Shown in pieces: positions 31,618 through 42,625 of a stretch of DNA of 64,000 nucleotides. The DNA comes from Seminavis robusta (taxonomy: Eukaryota > Bacillariophyta > Bacillariophyceae > Naviculales > Naviculaceae). The stretch's first letter is position 1, and each line of letters opens with the position of its first letter. Under the pieces are notes generated by a model. The model worked only from the letters and a program-made list of their open reading frames with translations. It made no database searches and was not told the origin of the DNA. Both the position numbers and the translations under genes were made by a program. The stretch is from assembly GCA_903772945.1 (NCBI GenBank), contig CAICTM010000265.1:18757-82756 (forward strand), given 5' to 3'.

Positions 31618-32170
31618 TGTCGTTGATGGATGATGGATGGACCGACAAGCGAGACAATGGTACAAGTACTAAGTTTCCTTCGTTGAAATTGAATGAGACC
31701 AAGTCAAAGAATGCTCTATGGTTGGACAACCAAAGCTCTTGTTCCCATTCAATGCATTGGCCGTTGAATGATTGATAGAGTGGACAGATTCCGAAAGCGT
31801 GGTTCGGATGGCAGCTTTCAAAATTTCGTCCTTCGCAAGAGTTTAGTTTCTAGAGGTCCAGTCTTGAGGGAGTGGTGTGATTTTCAAATCTCTAGTAGGG
31901 GTGGGGATACGTAGTTGAGACTTGGATACGGGCGCACTGGGCGAGGGAGCACGGAGCATGTCGGTGCGGCACTGTCCACTAAAAAGCAGCGGCACCGTCC
32001 ACAACCACACCACAACCCCTTCATGGCAACCCAGGATTGCTTATACTAATAGTACATGTAGTGTTGTTGCCAGCTCGGTTCCACACCGTCAATCGACTTG
32101 CTTGTTAGCTTACTGAGGTAGCATCCAGCTCCCGGTACCGTACCGGTACGTACAGTGGAGTAAGCATACC
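31618..32170. other. Gene-free stretch between divergent genes
   Basis: It separates the oxygenase gene (minus) from the LRR pseudogene (plus). A GGTACCGTACCGGTACG palindrome lies at about 32134-32150. No gene or RNA is recognised. Confidence 0.5.
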
Positions 32171-33916
32171 ATGGATTCTGATCTCCGAGCTGAGGGTAGC
32201 ATTGATGATGACGATGCCGATGGCACTGATGCAACCGGTGCCATCATTCCCGTGGCTCAAGCTACTCCCATTCCAAACACAGGATCAACGGCTGCACCTT
32301 CTCCTATGGCCTCCGCACAAATCATCATTCCAGAATCTGAATCTAATGATGCACTTCCGGAAGGCGAAGCGGAGCCACAGCAGCCGCGCCGAACCACCAG
32401 AAACAACAAATTCAATTCAGCTAGGAGGGAAGAAGCAGACAGATTGGCAGCCATAAGAGCAGTCATCAGCAGTTAACAAACATGGACTCAGAGGATCAGA
32501 CCATCAAGGTAAACCAGACAACTCTGTTGCTGCTGGAAATGAAGTGGATGCTGAAGAAACATTCTCCGATGGAAACTTTAGCAATAACGAGGAACCTGAA
32601 GTTATTGTGGCAGTTACAAATTCCCACTCTGAGGGTAGCTCCAGCCCGTCGCGAGATGGCACTGGCGCCGTCGATGGCTCACGGCCCCTCTCGACCACGG
32701 CACCGATGCCACCTACTGGTCACATTGACCTACAGGATAATGTCGACGCTGAAGCTCCACCGCTCAAAATCACCACCTCTACCCCACATACCGGCAGAAG
32801 TATAAACGACGATAACAGGAGCATCAACAGGAACGCAAAAGAACAAGATGAGGTTCATTGCTCCTTCCACATCTCGAGAACAATCTGTTGTGCAATCGGT
32901 ACCGCCACTTTGGTTATCATAGCAGTCGTGGTTGTGGTCATTGCTATTCTCGCTTCCAATAGTGACAGCGGTGCTTCCTTGGCGCCTACGAGTGCCAATA
33001 TTGCCAAGCCAATCCCTGAAGCAACGATGGCCCCTTCTGTATCAACCCCTCTATCAATGAATCTCACTTTCACTGTTCCAAATCCAACAACGCTTCAACC
33101 CTCCTCCAGTCCCAGTCTACCACCAACTGATCAAGCTGCCGTGATACAAGACACAGTGATGCTATTCGGTAGAGTCTACAATGTTACCACCACATCAAGA
33201 ATAGGACAAAGCAACACCAGTTTAACTGGAAGCATTCCCACAGAGATAGGATTGTTGACCATGCTGACTGGCTTGTTGCTGAACGAGCATAGCCTGAGTG
33301 GAAGCATCCCATCTGAGTTTGGACTACTGACTCGATTGATTTACTTGAGTTTGTACCAGAGCAACCTGGGTGGAAGCATTCCAACAGAGGTGGGGTTGAT
33401 GACTGCCCTGACTGGCTTGTGGTTGAGTGACAACAACATTGATGGTAACATTCCATCAGAGCTTCAATCATTGACTAGATTGACAACCCTCAGCTCAAAC
33501 AAAAACCAGTTCAGCGGAAGCATTCCATTGGGGATTGGTCTGTTGACCAGGTTGGCTTTTTTGGACTGTTCGCAGAACAAGTTGAGCGGAAGCATCCCAA
33601 CAGAGATCGGATTTTTGACACGATTGACTCGCTTGACTTTGTATGACAACATTTTGAGAGGAGAAATTCCTTAAGAGACTGCACTGTTGACTCTAGGTTG
33701 ACTGGTTTATGGCTGTATGGGAATAGCCTGAGTGGTAGCATTCCCACAGAGATGGGATTGCTTAGTGCCTTGATTGGCTTCCTACTCTCAAATGATGTTC
33801 TTCATGCAGACCCGTATCTCAATTGCCCTTGTGAAAGCTACCCATTTATGTCTCCGTGGATCTCGCAAAGCCAAACCATTTGGCCCCAGTACTGGTCCCC
33901 ACTTTCTTGCCCCTGA
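32171..33916 (+). pseudogene. Decayed LRR receptor-like gene
   Basis: It begins at ATG 32171 with an acidic, Pro/Ala-rich N-terminus. The frame closes at 32474-32476, but natural sequence (KHGLRGSDHQGKPDNSV) resumes one frame over with no plausible intron, so a 1 bp indel lies near 32457-32476. The second frame holds a membrane span (about 32890-32955, CCAIGTATLVIIAVVVVV), a Ser/Pro-rich stem and six LRRs of the GSIPTEIGLLTMLTGL type. It stops at TAA 33672-33674 inside an LRR. The next repeat, LTGLWLYGNSLSGSIPTEMG, continues in a shifted frame after an extra two bases near 33691, and the C-terminal cap is lost. The layout matches the two intact LRR genes of this window. Confidence 0.75.
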
Positions 33917-33939
33917 TCCCACAGAACCTAGTCCTGAAT

Positions 33940-33999
33940 TTCGACTGTTCTTTGCTTAAGCCTGGCCCCGGCTGGCTTCCGTAGATAATTTCCCTACTG
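33940..33999 (-). repeat. Dispersed ~60 bp repeat, copy 1
   Basis: On the plus strand it contains TTCGACTGTTCTTTGC, CCTGGCC and CTTCCGTAGATAATTTCCC. Close copies lie at 43321-43381 and 44974-45010, and a partial one near 36985-37007. On the minus strand copies 1 and 2 both read as an open peptide around GSQPGPGLSKEQSK / GCQRGPGLGKEESK. Confidence 0.7.
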
Positions 34000-34287
34000 T
34001 AAACCCCCGTTTCGTACCATTGTAGTCTCACTTCATTTCCGCTCTGGGACAAAAGCTGACTAGCTACGTTACCAGTACGTAAGGTAGCAGGCAGTGCGTT
34101 GGATCTTTTGTCTAGCTACCGTACCGGTACCAGTGTTTCGTATCTTTTTATTGCCGTTGTTTCTATTTAAATTTTGTTTACCACCGAAGAAGATGCCAAG
34201 ATCAGGGCCGCAATGCCGCTGGGTGTCCACCCTCCACCTGTACCGGTATTGTTACCTTCCACATGCATTGGTATCATGCTACTCCCA

Positions 34288-35463
34288 ATGAAGACACCGC
34301 ATCGATGGTTTCTCACTGCGCCGCTACTGCTGTTGTGTTCGTATCTCGCAACCGCGAGTGACACTGGCGATGCAGATGATAATGATACTAGTTTCACCAG
34401 TGGCATGGCTGCCCAAGTCCGATTGCACGATGGCAACACGATGCCCGTGTTGGGATTGGGAGTGGCCCTCACTGCCGAAGCGACGTATTCCGCCGTCCAA
34501 TCCTCACTTGAAGTGGGATACCGATTGATTGATACGGCCGCCGAAGAGTCCTATGGCAACGAAGATGCGGTCGGGCAAGCGATTCGAGACTACATCCATA
34601 AAGAAGAAACAACAACAATCACACGAGACAATGTCTTTGTGACGACCAAACTGTGGGATTCGGATCATGGCTTTTACGAAACTCTAGAAGCATTTGACGA
34701 ATCCTACGACACGTTGGATCTTGGAACGATGGATTTGTATCTCATGCATTCACCATTTGGTGGGAGATTGATTGAAACATGGGATGCCATGCTATACGCT
34801 CAGTCGCAAGGACATGTCAAATCCATTGGAGTGTCGAATTTTGGCATTCCCCATTTGCAAGCCATTCTCGATAGTGGACGACCCTTGCCGGTCGTGAATC
34901 AAATTGAAATGCATCCACTGGTATTCCGACGACGTGCGCCTCTCATTGAATGGTGTCAAAGACACAACGTGCAGATACAAGCCTACGGAAGTCTCATGCA
35001 TGGATATCCGGAATGGTTGACCACACCGCAATTGTTGGTCGACTTGGCACGGAAATACGATTCTTCAGAGCAACAACAAGTCACAACGGCACAAATCCTC
35101 TTGAGATGGGCCTTGCAGCATGACTTTTTAATCATACCCAAGTCATCGAAACGAAAACGCATTGTGGAGAATGCGCAATTGTACAATTTCTTTCTTTCAG
35201 AGGAAGACATGAAGCTTCTGGATGACTGGGGTGACAACGTCACACCTCAACAGGGAAACTTGTACAAGATGGATTGGAACTGGAATCCCGTCGATGAAGC
35301 ATCGGTTCATTTAGGCCGAACAGACTATTGGCCACACTATGAAGGTGTCGTTTGGGAAGACCACGAATACGACCACGAGGAACCAGAAGAAGGGGATGAC
35401 GTCTACGAGGAGAGCGACGAAGATGAAATCGACGGCGACGCGGCAACCCACAATGAGCTATAG
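34288..35463 (+). CDS. Secretory aldo-keto reductase, 391 aa
   Basis: I choose the ATG at 34288 because it gives a classic signal peptide (residues 1-25, HRWFLTAPLLLLCSYLATAS); an in-frame ATG at 34213 would add 25 residues. The AKR barrel starts at VRLHDGNTMPVLGLGVAL. The catalytic tetrad is visible: Asp82 in RLIDTAAEESYGNE, Tyr89, Lys121 in VTTKLWDSD and His154 in DLYLMHSPF. SIGVSNFG, VVNQIEMHPL, QAYGSL and IIPKSSKRKRI (the NADPH-binding Ser/Lys/Arg segment) follow in normal order. Asp and Tyr are seven residues apart, two more than usual. The C-terminal ~60 residues are very acidic. Substrate unknown; AKRs reduce aldehydes and ketones with NADPH. Confidence 0.88.
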   Translation: MKTPHRWFLTAPLLLLCSYLATASDTGDADDNDTSFTSGMAAQVRLHDGNTMPVLGLGVALTAEATYSAVQSSLEVGYRLIDTAAEESYGNEDAVGQAIRDYIHKEETTTITRDNVFVTTKLWDSDHGFYETLEAFDESYDTLDLGTMDLYLMHSPFGGRLIETWDAMLYAQSQGHVKSIGVSNFGIPHLQAILDSGRPLPVVNQIEMHPLVFRRRAPLIEWCQRHNVQIQAYGSLMHGYPEWLTTPQLLVDLARKYDSSEQQQVTTAQILLRWALQHDFLIIPKSSKRKRIVENAQLYNFFLSEEDMKLLDDWGDNVTPQQGNLYKMDWNWNPVDEASVHLGRTDYWPHYEGVVWEDHEYDHEEPEEGDDVYEESDEDEIDGDAATHNEL

Positions 35464-35889
35464 CAGGCATTTCAATGGCAACATCCCAACAATCGAATTG
35501 TTTTCCACAGAGTAACGTCCTTTCGTCAATCCTTTGGGATTCCCACTGCATCGCTAGCTACGGTAGAATGCACAACCAAAGCAGAGCACCTGACGACAGC
35601 TTCTTCTAGAATTTTCGCAGATGACTGCATGGTTGACATCAAGCGGGAATACAATCGAACCAATGAACAGCTCTTCCTACGATTGACCACTGTACTGCTG
35701 TTGTAGTGTCAAACTCTGAACTACCAGTCAAATTTACCCTTGATCCTTTGACAAGCAAAGGATGATAGACCAAGATTGCAGTGCTTGCAAACCATTGCAA
35801 GTACCGCTGCTGCATCGCCAATATAGGCATGTTGCACATCTTTTGACTAGCAGCCCAAGAATGACGCCTACACTGTGTAGCTTGTTGAC
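35464..35889. other. 3' flank of the first protease copy, no gene
   Basis: From about 35617 this spacer matches 38003-38262 (for example both contain GACATCAAGCGGGAATA). It marks the left edge of the tandem duplication. No gene is seen. Confidence 0.6.
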
Positions 35890-36873
35890 CTACCTGTTTT
35901 CTATGATTTTCGTTTCATCCATCCCTTGAGCATCAGAAGCAGTCCCCATAGAGGACCTGGAAAACCAACATTCCAGAATTTGATCAAAGATTGGCTCGTA
36001 GTTGTATCGGAATATGCCAGCTTTCCAAATAAACAGTGTTGCAATACTGCGAATAGAAGACATAATGTTGGATTGGCCATGCCAATCCGCATAGGTGTAG
36101 AGTTCGCCCGATACCTCGTCCGTGAAATCACCGGACAGAAGTTGCTCATTAGAGAACTGTGGGTATCTCAGATTCAATCCACAACCAGAATATTCCATGA
36201 CCTGGGGTGCAACATCGCCAGGCATGGACGTGTGTAACAGACCAAATATATGACCAGCTTCGTGGCCTGCTACATACCCAAACAGGTTCTGGAAGGCAAT
36301 CTTGACAAGAGGCCCAATCGAGTAAAAAAATGTGTTGTCTCTGGTGAGAGCAAATGCTGGTGCCTTGTAGTTGAGGCTCCCTCCTAAGGGAACATCTCCA
36401 CTGGCACAACCATTGATATTTTGTCCCAACTTGGGAACCACCAATACATTGATTCGGTCTACATTGTTGATTTGATCTTGGCCACCAGAACTGGCTCTGG
36501 CGGCAAATCTGATCAGAGCATTACCACAAACCATTTCTGATGGATTGTCATAGTAGAACGAGTCATCAATCTCATAGATATCTCCAAGGATGAAGTCGAC
36601 TCGACCGTCAAACCAATAGTTCATCCAAAATAGTTGTCCCGCCATTCGAGATTTTGATATTGTATAGTCCTTGTACGGGATGATTCCCAGCCAACGTTTC
36701 TCTTCAAATAATCTGTAAAAATCCACGGTTACTTCACCTTTGTAGACACTGGCTTGGCCATTTTCACTGGCCCTCAAGGCTCGGTTCTTGTTGGACGCAA
36801 GCGATGGCCGCAGCAGCACTGCCATGCAAGCACATGTCAGCACCAAAAGTGCAAGACAGCCCCATCTCTTCAT
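35890..36873 (-). CDS. Secreted zincin metalloprotease (metzincin-type), copy A, 327 aa
   Basis: ATG at 36873, single exon. A signal peptide or signal anchor covers residues 1-26 (MKRWGCLALLVLTCACMAVL). The zinc site is H204-EAG-H208-IFGLL-H214 (HExxHxxGxxH), and SNIM271SS downstream fits the Met-turn of metzincins. Upstream the domain has INVLVVPKLGQN and ALTRDNTFFYSIGP; Cys117, Cys156 and Cys231 may form disulfides. No prodomain cysteine switch is evident. The length and motif fit a small reprolysin/matrixin-like protease that is exported or cell-wall associated. The closest relative in the window is the adjacent copy at 38263-39291. Confidence 0.88.
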   Translation of the reverse strand: MKRWGCLALLVLTCACMAVLLRPSLASNKNRALRASENGQASVYKGEVTVDFYRLFEEKRWLGIIPYKDYTISKSRMAGQLFWMNYWFDGRVDFILGDIYEIDDSFYYDNPSEMVCGNALIRFAARASSGGQDQINNVDRINVLVVPKLGQNINGCASGDVPLGGSLNYKAPAFALTRDNTFFYSIGPLVKIAFQNLFGYVAGHEAGHIFGLLHTSMPGDVAPQVMEYSGCGLNLRYPQFSNEQLLSGDFTDEVSGELYTYADWHGQSNIMSSIRSIATLFIWKAGIFRYNYEPIFDQILECWFSRSSMGTASDAQGMDETKIIENR

Positions 36874-37114
36874 GGTTGTGCCTATTGTTGCCTAGTCGTT
36901 GGACTGTTACACACATTATGAGGTTTTCTTTTCGGAGACGAGTTGTTTTTGCCATGGGGATTGCCATGATCGGTACTAGAGTAGTTTCCGTAGATATCTC
37001 CCTATGGTACTCCTCAACCCCCTCTACTATGAAAGATATGGAGCACCTTGGTGGCTTTCTTCCGGCTTTGGCTCTCTCTAGCTAGCTAGTAGTTTTGAAG
37101 GAGCACCTCTCTCT

Positions 37115-37826
37115 GGTGCGTTGGAAGAAGGAATGAGTCCTCTTCTTCAAAAGAGGGCTGGAGCGTTCCTCAATCGTGCATGTCCTTTTAAATCCGACCT
37201 AATTTTTGGTCGGTTTGGGGAAACTCGACGCTAAATCCGATTTTAGGGTCGGTTTCGAAACCCGACCCTAAATGAAACCCGTCCCTAAATTAGGGACGTT
37301 TTTTCAGAAACCGTCCCTATTTTTCAGAAACCGTCCCTATTTTAGGGTACGCCCTAATATTGGTCGTTCAATGTATTTACCACTCAGTCCCGCTTCCATT
37401 TAGGGACGTTTTTCAAACCGACCCTAAATGAAACCCGTCCTAAATTAGGGACGTTTTCTGAAAACCGTCCCTATTTTTCAGAACCGTCCCTATTTTTAGG
37501 GCGGTTTTCAAACCCGACCCTAATATTGGTGCGTTTTCAATGTATTTACCACTCAGTCCCGCTTTCATTTAGGGACGTTTTTCAAACCCGACCCTAAATC
37601 GAACCCGTCCCTAAATTAGGGACGTTTTTTCAGAAACCGTCCCTATTTTTCAGAAACCGTCCCTATTTTTAGGGTCGGTTTCCAAACCCGACCCTAAAGG
37701 GAACCCGTCCCTAAATCCGTCCCAAATAATAGGGTCGGTTTTCGTTAAGACATGCACGATTGAGGAACGCTCCTGAGGCTTCACGGAGAGAGCTCAAGCG
37801 AACCGTTCCTCTTAGACGCACACTTG
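37115..37826. mobile_element. ~0.7 kb MITE-like element with terminal inverted repeats and internal tandem units
   Basis: Perfect 25 bp inverted repeats lie at 37160-37184 and 37749-37773 (start GGAGCGTTCC, end CGTGCATGTC). Weaker inverted similarity extends outward to about 37115 and 37826 (TGGTGCGTTGGAAGAAGG against the complement of the right end). The interior is built from GGGACGGTTT/AAACCGTCCC-like words that pair with each other. A ~169 bp tandem unit is marked by ATGTATTTACCACTCAGTCC at 37371 and 37540. No open frame for a transposase is present. No clear target-site duplication can be read. Confidence 0.75.
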
Positions 37827-38262
37827 CCTTTACTTTATGCTCTCGGACCCCACCCTGCGAACACGCAAGGCTGCTTTTTGTGACATTCGAAGGGTTAGGA
37901 GTAATCTGGTTTATGGGCAGTGTTTGGGACCACGCGGTAGCTGCTACGACTAGCTAGCTAGCTAGTAGCAGCGCAGTGCCACCATAGTCGCACTTTCCAT
38001 CTTGCGGATGACTGCAGCATGACATCAAGCGGGAATAGAATCAAATCAAAGAGCAGCTCGCATGGACTGTACTGCTTCTGAGCGAACCGCCAAAATGATA
38101 ATCCTTCATCCTTTGATAAGCAAAGGAAGACGATAGACCAATATTGCAGTGCTTGGAAACCAATGCAAGCACCGCTGCTGCGTCGCCAATCTAACTACTA
38201 GGTAGGCATGTTGCACATCTTTTGACTATCAGCCCAAGAATGACACCTGCTAGCTGGTTTAC

Positions 38263-39291
38263 CTACCTGTCCTCTATGATAATTGTGTCACCCATCTCTG
38301 GAGCATCAGAAGTAATCCTGGCATAGGACCTGGAAAACCAACATTCCAGAATTTGATCAAAGATTGGCACGTAGTTGTATCGAAACATCCCAGTGTTCCA
38401 CAATTGCAAGAGCGGTGTTATAGTACCTCTGAAGGAAGACATCATGTTGGATTGGCCTTGCCAATCCGTGTAGGTGTAGAGTTCGCCTGATACCTCGTCC
38501 CAAAACTTGAAATCACCGGACAGAACTTGCTCACTAGTGAACTGCGGGTATCTCAGATTCAATCCACAACCAGAATATCCAATGCCCTGGGGTGCATCAT
38601 CGCCCTCCATGGATGTGTGTTGTAGCCCAAATATATGGCCAGCTTCGTGGCTTGCTAGATATCCAAACAGGTTCTGGAAACCAAACTTGCCAAGAGGCCC
38701 AATCGAGTAAAACCATGTGTTGTCTCTGGTGAGAGCAAATGCCGGTGCCTTCTCCAAGAAGTTCCCTCCTAGGGGAACATCGAAATTGGCACAAGCATTG
38801 GCACTTGGTCCCATGGGACCTTGTCCCAACTTGGGAACCACCAATACGTTGATTCGGTCTACATTCCTGATATGATCTTGGCCACCAAACCTGTCGGAAA
38901 ATCTGCCAAGAGCATTGCCACAAGTCAGGTCTGCTGAATTGTCATAGTAGAACGGATCATCAATCTCGTAGACATCTCCAAGGATAAAGTTGACTCGACC
39001 CTCAAACCAAAAGTTCATCCAAAATATTTGTCCCACCATTCGAGATCTTGACATTGTGTAGTCCTTGTATGGGATGATTCCCAGCCAACGCTTCTCCTCA
39101 AACAGTCTGTAGAAATCCACGGTTACATTGCCCTTGTAGACACTGGCTCCTCGGCCATTATTTTCACTGGCCCTCAAGGCCCGATTCTTCCTGGACACAA
39201 GCAATGGCCGCAGCAGCGCTGTCATGCAAGCACAAGTCAGCAGCAAAAGAGCAAGAGAGCCCGCCCATGGCTTGACCTGGAATCTCTTCAT
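38263..39291 (-). CDS. Secreted zincin metalloprotease (metzincin-type), copy B, 342 aa
   Basis: The start is the ATG at 39291 by alignment with copy A (MKRF... against MKRW...); an in-frame ATG at 39345 would add 18 residues. The signal segment is SLALLLLTCACMTALL. The zinc motif HEAGHIFGLQH and the Met-turn SNMMSS are intact, as are the ALTRDNTWFYSIGP and CGLNLRYPQF blocks. Relative to copy A there are small insertions (GPMGPSANAC; GDFKFWDEV). Divergence is spread through the protein but catalytic residues are kept, which suggests both copies are functional and have had time to specialise. Confidence 0.88.
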   Translation of the reverse strand: MKRFQVKPWAGSLALLLLTCACMTALLRPLLVSRKNRALRASENNGRGASVYKGNVTVDFYRLFEEKRWLGIIPYKDYTMSRSRMVGQIFWMNFWFEGRVNFILGDVYEIDDPFYYDNSADLTCGNALGRFSDRFGGQDHIRNVDRINVLVVPKLGQGPMGPSANACANFDVPLGGNFLEKAPAFALTRDNTWFYSIGPLGKFGFQNLFGYLASHEAGHIFGLQHTSMEGDDAPQGIGYSGCGLNLRYPQFTSEQVLSGDFKFWDEVSGELYTYTDWQGQSNMMSSFRGTITPLLQLWNTGMFRYNYVPIFDQILECWFSRSYARITSDAPEMGDTIIIEDR

Positions 39292-39345
39292 GGTGGTGCC
39301 TATTGTTTGTTGCCTTGTAATTACAGTGGTTAAAAATAAGCACAT

Positions 39346-39749
39346 GGTGAGGTTTTAGCAGATGATTGCCAACGAAGATTCCCATGATCGGTACTAGAGT
39401 AGTTTCCGTAGAATCATGATTGAACTGATACCGGTACCTACCGTATGGTTATGGAGCGACGTTCAACGCTTCTGGACTCTTCGTGCAAAGCACATTCAAG
39501 GCTTCCTCCTTCCTCCTTTTCGTGCAGCAATATTTTGAAGGAGCACCTCCGTTCTTGGATCCAAGCCCACGAGCATGCAATGCTTTCTGCCATTCGAGCT
39601 TCGTAAGGGTTAGGAATTTCTGCTTTGGGCACCGCCGCTCGATCGCGAGTGCCATGGTCGCACTTTCTTCCTTGGCTTGTGGGGAAGCACCGCACAAATA
39701 ACAACTCCATTTTCATCGTCAGCGCTTTGTCAAAAGGTTTCCATCCGTC
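39346..39749. other. Upstream flank of protease copy B
   Basis: It holds the leader of copy B and the uninterrupted version of the flank that in unit A carries the ~0.7 kb element. A TACCGGTACCTACCG palindrome lies near 39430. No gene is seen. Confidence 0.55.
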
Positions 39750-42198
39750 ATGGCGTCATTGGTGGTGGCCGAAGACAACAACAACCATGACGAGGACAAG
39801 CCAGGATCTAGTAGTAGGCGCTCTACTACTATTTGGCATGACAGTCATGTGCAACGATTTGCCGAGCACGGCAAAAAGGGATGGAAGTGTCTGTGGTGCA
39901 ACTTGTCCTTCCTGGGAGAACCCAACGCCACCAAGTGCTTGGCTCATTTGACGAGATCCGCTGGCAAGCACATCAAGCTCTGCACTTGCGCTACAATTCC
40001 AGCCGACAAGTTTGCCCATTACCGTCATCTTCAATTGGATTTGGAGAATCGTCGACGACGCAAAGATGGACAACCAGAAATTGGATTGGAGGAATTGCCC
40101 ACGCCCGTCGCCACGGACAAGCAAGTGGGACCTCGGACGTGGGCGGATAGTCTGGAACTACTACGAGCATACAAAGAGGTGAGGATTGAAACAGAGAGAG
40201 CACTCTTTGTTCCACGTTGTCGCTGACTGACGCTCATCGCCATTCTATGCCATTCTTAGGAACATGGTGACTGTAACATTCCAAAATCTTACCAAAAAGA
40301 CAAGGCACTCGGGGAATGGGTGGTCAAACAACGACAAAATCAAAGAAAACTACTTCCAGGTGTGTCTTTGTGTGTTGTCATATCATGACATTTGACATTT
40401 GACGTAGCTTTTTTTGTTTGTTTGGAACCATTCTCAACTTGGCTTTATTGCTAATTTTTCTTTTATCTTGTCTTCTCTATGTTTCCATGATTTGCCTGTA
40501 TCTACTTCTTATGTAGAACAACGAAAACAAATGGAAGACTTGGGATTCAACTTTGAAAGCCGCCAGGAACAGCAAGATAGAAAATGGGATGCCATGTTGG
40601 AGGAAACCAAAGCCTACAAGGAAAAACATGGACATTTCAAAATTCCCGCCAAGGCCACCAAGGACGAAAAACTCAAGGTTCTCTCCAGATGGATGAATTA
40701 TCAACGACAACACTACAAAAAGAAAAATCTGGAGTTGTCGAGAGTGGAAAAACTCAATTCCATTGGCTTTGATTGGAGGGCTGACACGACGCGTGCCACC
40801 GCCAACACTAAAAAGACGACAACCAGCAATAGTAATGATGGCAATAACAGCAACAACAACAACAACAAAAACCATGGCCACGAGGCACAATGGAAGGAGA
40901 ATTACGACAAGCTCGCACAATTTCACAAAGAACACGGACACTGCAATCTACTGACGACACACTCCGACAAGTCACTGTATTTTTGGCTCAAACGACAACG
41001 AAATGCCTTTCACAAAAACCAACTACGAGACGACCGGAAAGAGCTGCTCGACCAAATTGGAGTTGCGTGGGACCCAAAGGGCGAAGAAGCATTGCAGAAT
41101 GCTTGGAATGTTCAATTCGAACGGCTCCTGGAGTACGGCAAGGAACACGGGACAGTGGCCGTTCCACATCGATACGCGCCTCACACCCTGGGAACCTGGG
41201 TAGCCAGTCAAAAACGGTTCTTTCGTGATGGCGTCATTGATCCGGATCGGGCGCGGCGGTTGTTGGATGCCGGTCTTCCGATTGTCGTCGAAAATGAACA
41301 GAGCTGGAATTCCCGCTACGAACGCATCAAGGCATTGGATGGGAGTGCTTGGCAGGATGTCCCCAAGCACGCGGACTTGGAAAAATGGGGACGACTGCAA
41401 TTGATACTGGAGGAACGCAACAAGCTGGCTGCTGACCGACGAAGCAAGTTGGAAGCAATTGGCTTTTGCAACAACGAGCGCCCACAGTCGCCTGTGGGAC
41501 CAAAAGCCACAACTATCAATTCTGTTTTGCCTACATCCAAGCCACAAGCTACTGCAATCCCCACCGCCGATGCTGAGAAGGAGCATGAATCTACCCCCGA
41601 TCTGGCAGGCACCAACTCGAACGCTCCTCGTGCCACCAACGTCATCATGGAGTCCAGCTCCGCAATCTTGGTAGACACGGCCGTTGTTGAACAACCAATC
41701 GATCCGGCTCACAACCCACCCGCCGCACCTACACACGTGGCAGCATTAGCAGCAGCTACAGCTCCGGACCAGCCGACGGCCCCCAATGCCGAGCCTGATC
41801 CCGTTGCGGACTTGCCCGCTATCGTCGATCAAGCTGTGATCACATTGGAACGATATCCTGACAGTCCGCAGGCACCCGCGCTGGAAAAAGCACAGCAAAA
41901 AGTGGAACTGACAACGGATCCAGCTGCAATGGAATCAACTGACGGTGACAATCCTGTTGGTATCAAAGTAGCGGCAACAACCGAGGAAGAGGCAGCCAAC
42001 AATCAGAAGCGAACCTGGCAGCAGAGCTTCGAGGTGCCCCAGGAACACAAAGAAGAGCACAGAACTTGCACACTTCCGTCGGCGTACCCAGAGGACCCTA
42101 CCCTCGTCCAAGGGTCGAAAAAGCAATGCACATCCAATCCCCAGCTCCCGTCAGAGCAAAACGACAAGCTGGAAGGCATCGGATTTGTTAGCATTTGA
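39750..42198 (+). CDS. BED-type zinc finger protein with helicase-associated (HA) domains, 736 aa
   Basis: Exons 39750-40178, 40260-40359 and 40517-42198 (introns 81 and 157 bp, in frame). Residues ~29-80 form a BED-like finger: WHDSHVQRFAEHGKKGWKC, then CLWC, then H...H before LCTC. From about residue 130 there are four or so helicase-associated (HA) units of the form LLRAYKEEHGDCNIPKSY, KAYKEKHGHFKIPAKA, FHKEHGHCNLLTTH and YGKEHGTVAVPHRY, each followed by a WVVKQRQNQR-like segment. No helicase core is present. The last ~270 residues are Ala/Pro/Thr-rich and disordered. HA units occur in algal proteins of unknown role and are thought to bind nucleic acids; DNA binding is inferred. Confidence 0.82.
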
Positions 42199-42625
42199 AC
42201 AACAAATCGAAACAGAAGAAAACAATGTACATGTACTGTATCTATATGAGCAGAGAAAACATCCTCTTCGCAGATATGCATCATGCTTGACCTGTGTCTC
42301 GTCCGTCACGTATCAGGATGTCTTCTCATGTCTTGCGTTGGCCGAAGCCAGCAGTTTCGAGACCGGCACGAGTACAAAGCTCAGGTAATGTATGTTGGGC
42401 AAGTAGCGGCGCCTTGTCTTGTCTTAGTAGTCTTGTCACCCGGAAGCGGTGTGAGCCTTGGAAAGAGATGTCTTTTTTTAAATTAAAAGTGGTACTATTG
42501 ATCGGGCTCAGCACGATACAGTACGTCTGGTTGGACCCCCCAACCGCGTTTTCTTAACACAAAGGGCTCCAATTCAAAAATTACTTTCGTCAGTCACCAG
42601 TGTATTCCTGTTGTTGCACCACACA
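42199..42625. other. Gene-free stretch with a dispersed repeat
   Basis: The segment 42399-42460 (AGTAGCGGCGCCTTGTCTTG, TAGTAGTCTTGTCACC) has a diverged copy at about 46322-46364. No gene is seen. Confidence 0.5.

Larger units (their letters stand above)
35617..39680. repeat. Head-to-tail tandem duplication of a protease gene with both flanks
   Basis: Unit A is about 35617-38002 (2.39 kb), unit B about 38003-39680 (1.68 kb). Both share the 3' flank, the minus-strand protease gene, the leader with TCGGTACTAGAGTAGTTTCC (36971 and 39391), a TTTTGAAGGAGCACCTC stretch (37092 and 39534), a GAAGGGTTAGGA-type stretch (37889 and 39603) and a TCGCACTTTC end (37988 and 39658). The ~0.7 kb length difference is explained by the inverted-repeat element at about 37115-37826, present only in unit A. 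Confidence 0.75.

Noticed and set aside
32482-32805. Separate small gene starting at ATG 32482
   Set aside because: It overlaps, in another frame, the natural sequence of the LRR pseudogene and has no recognisable features of its own.
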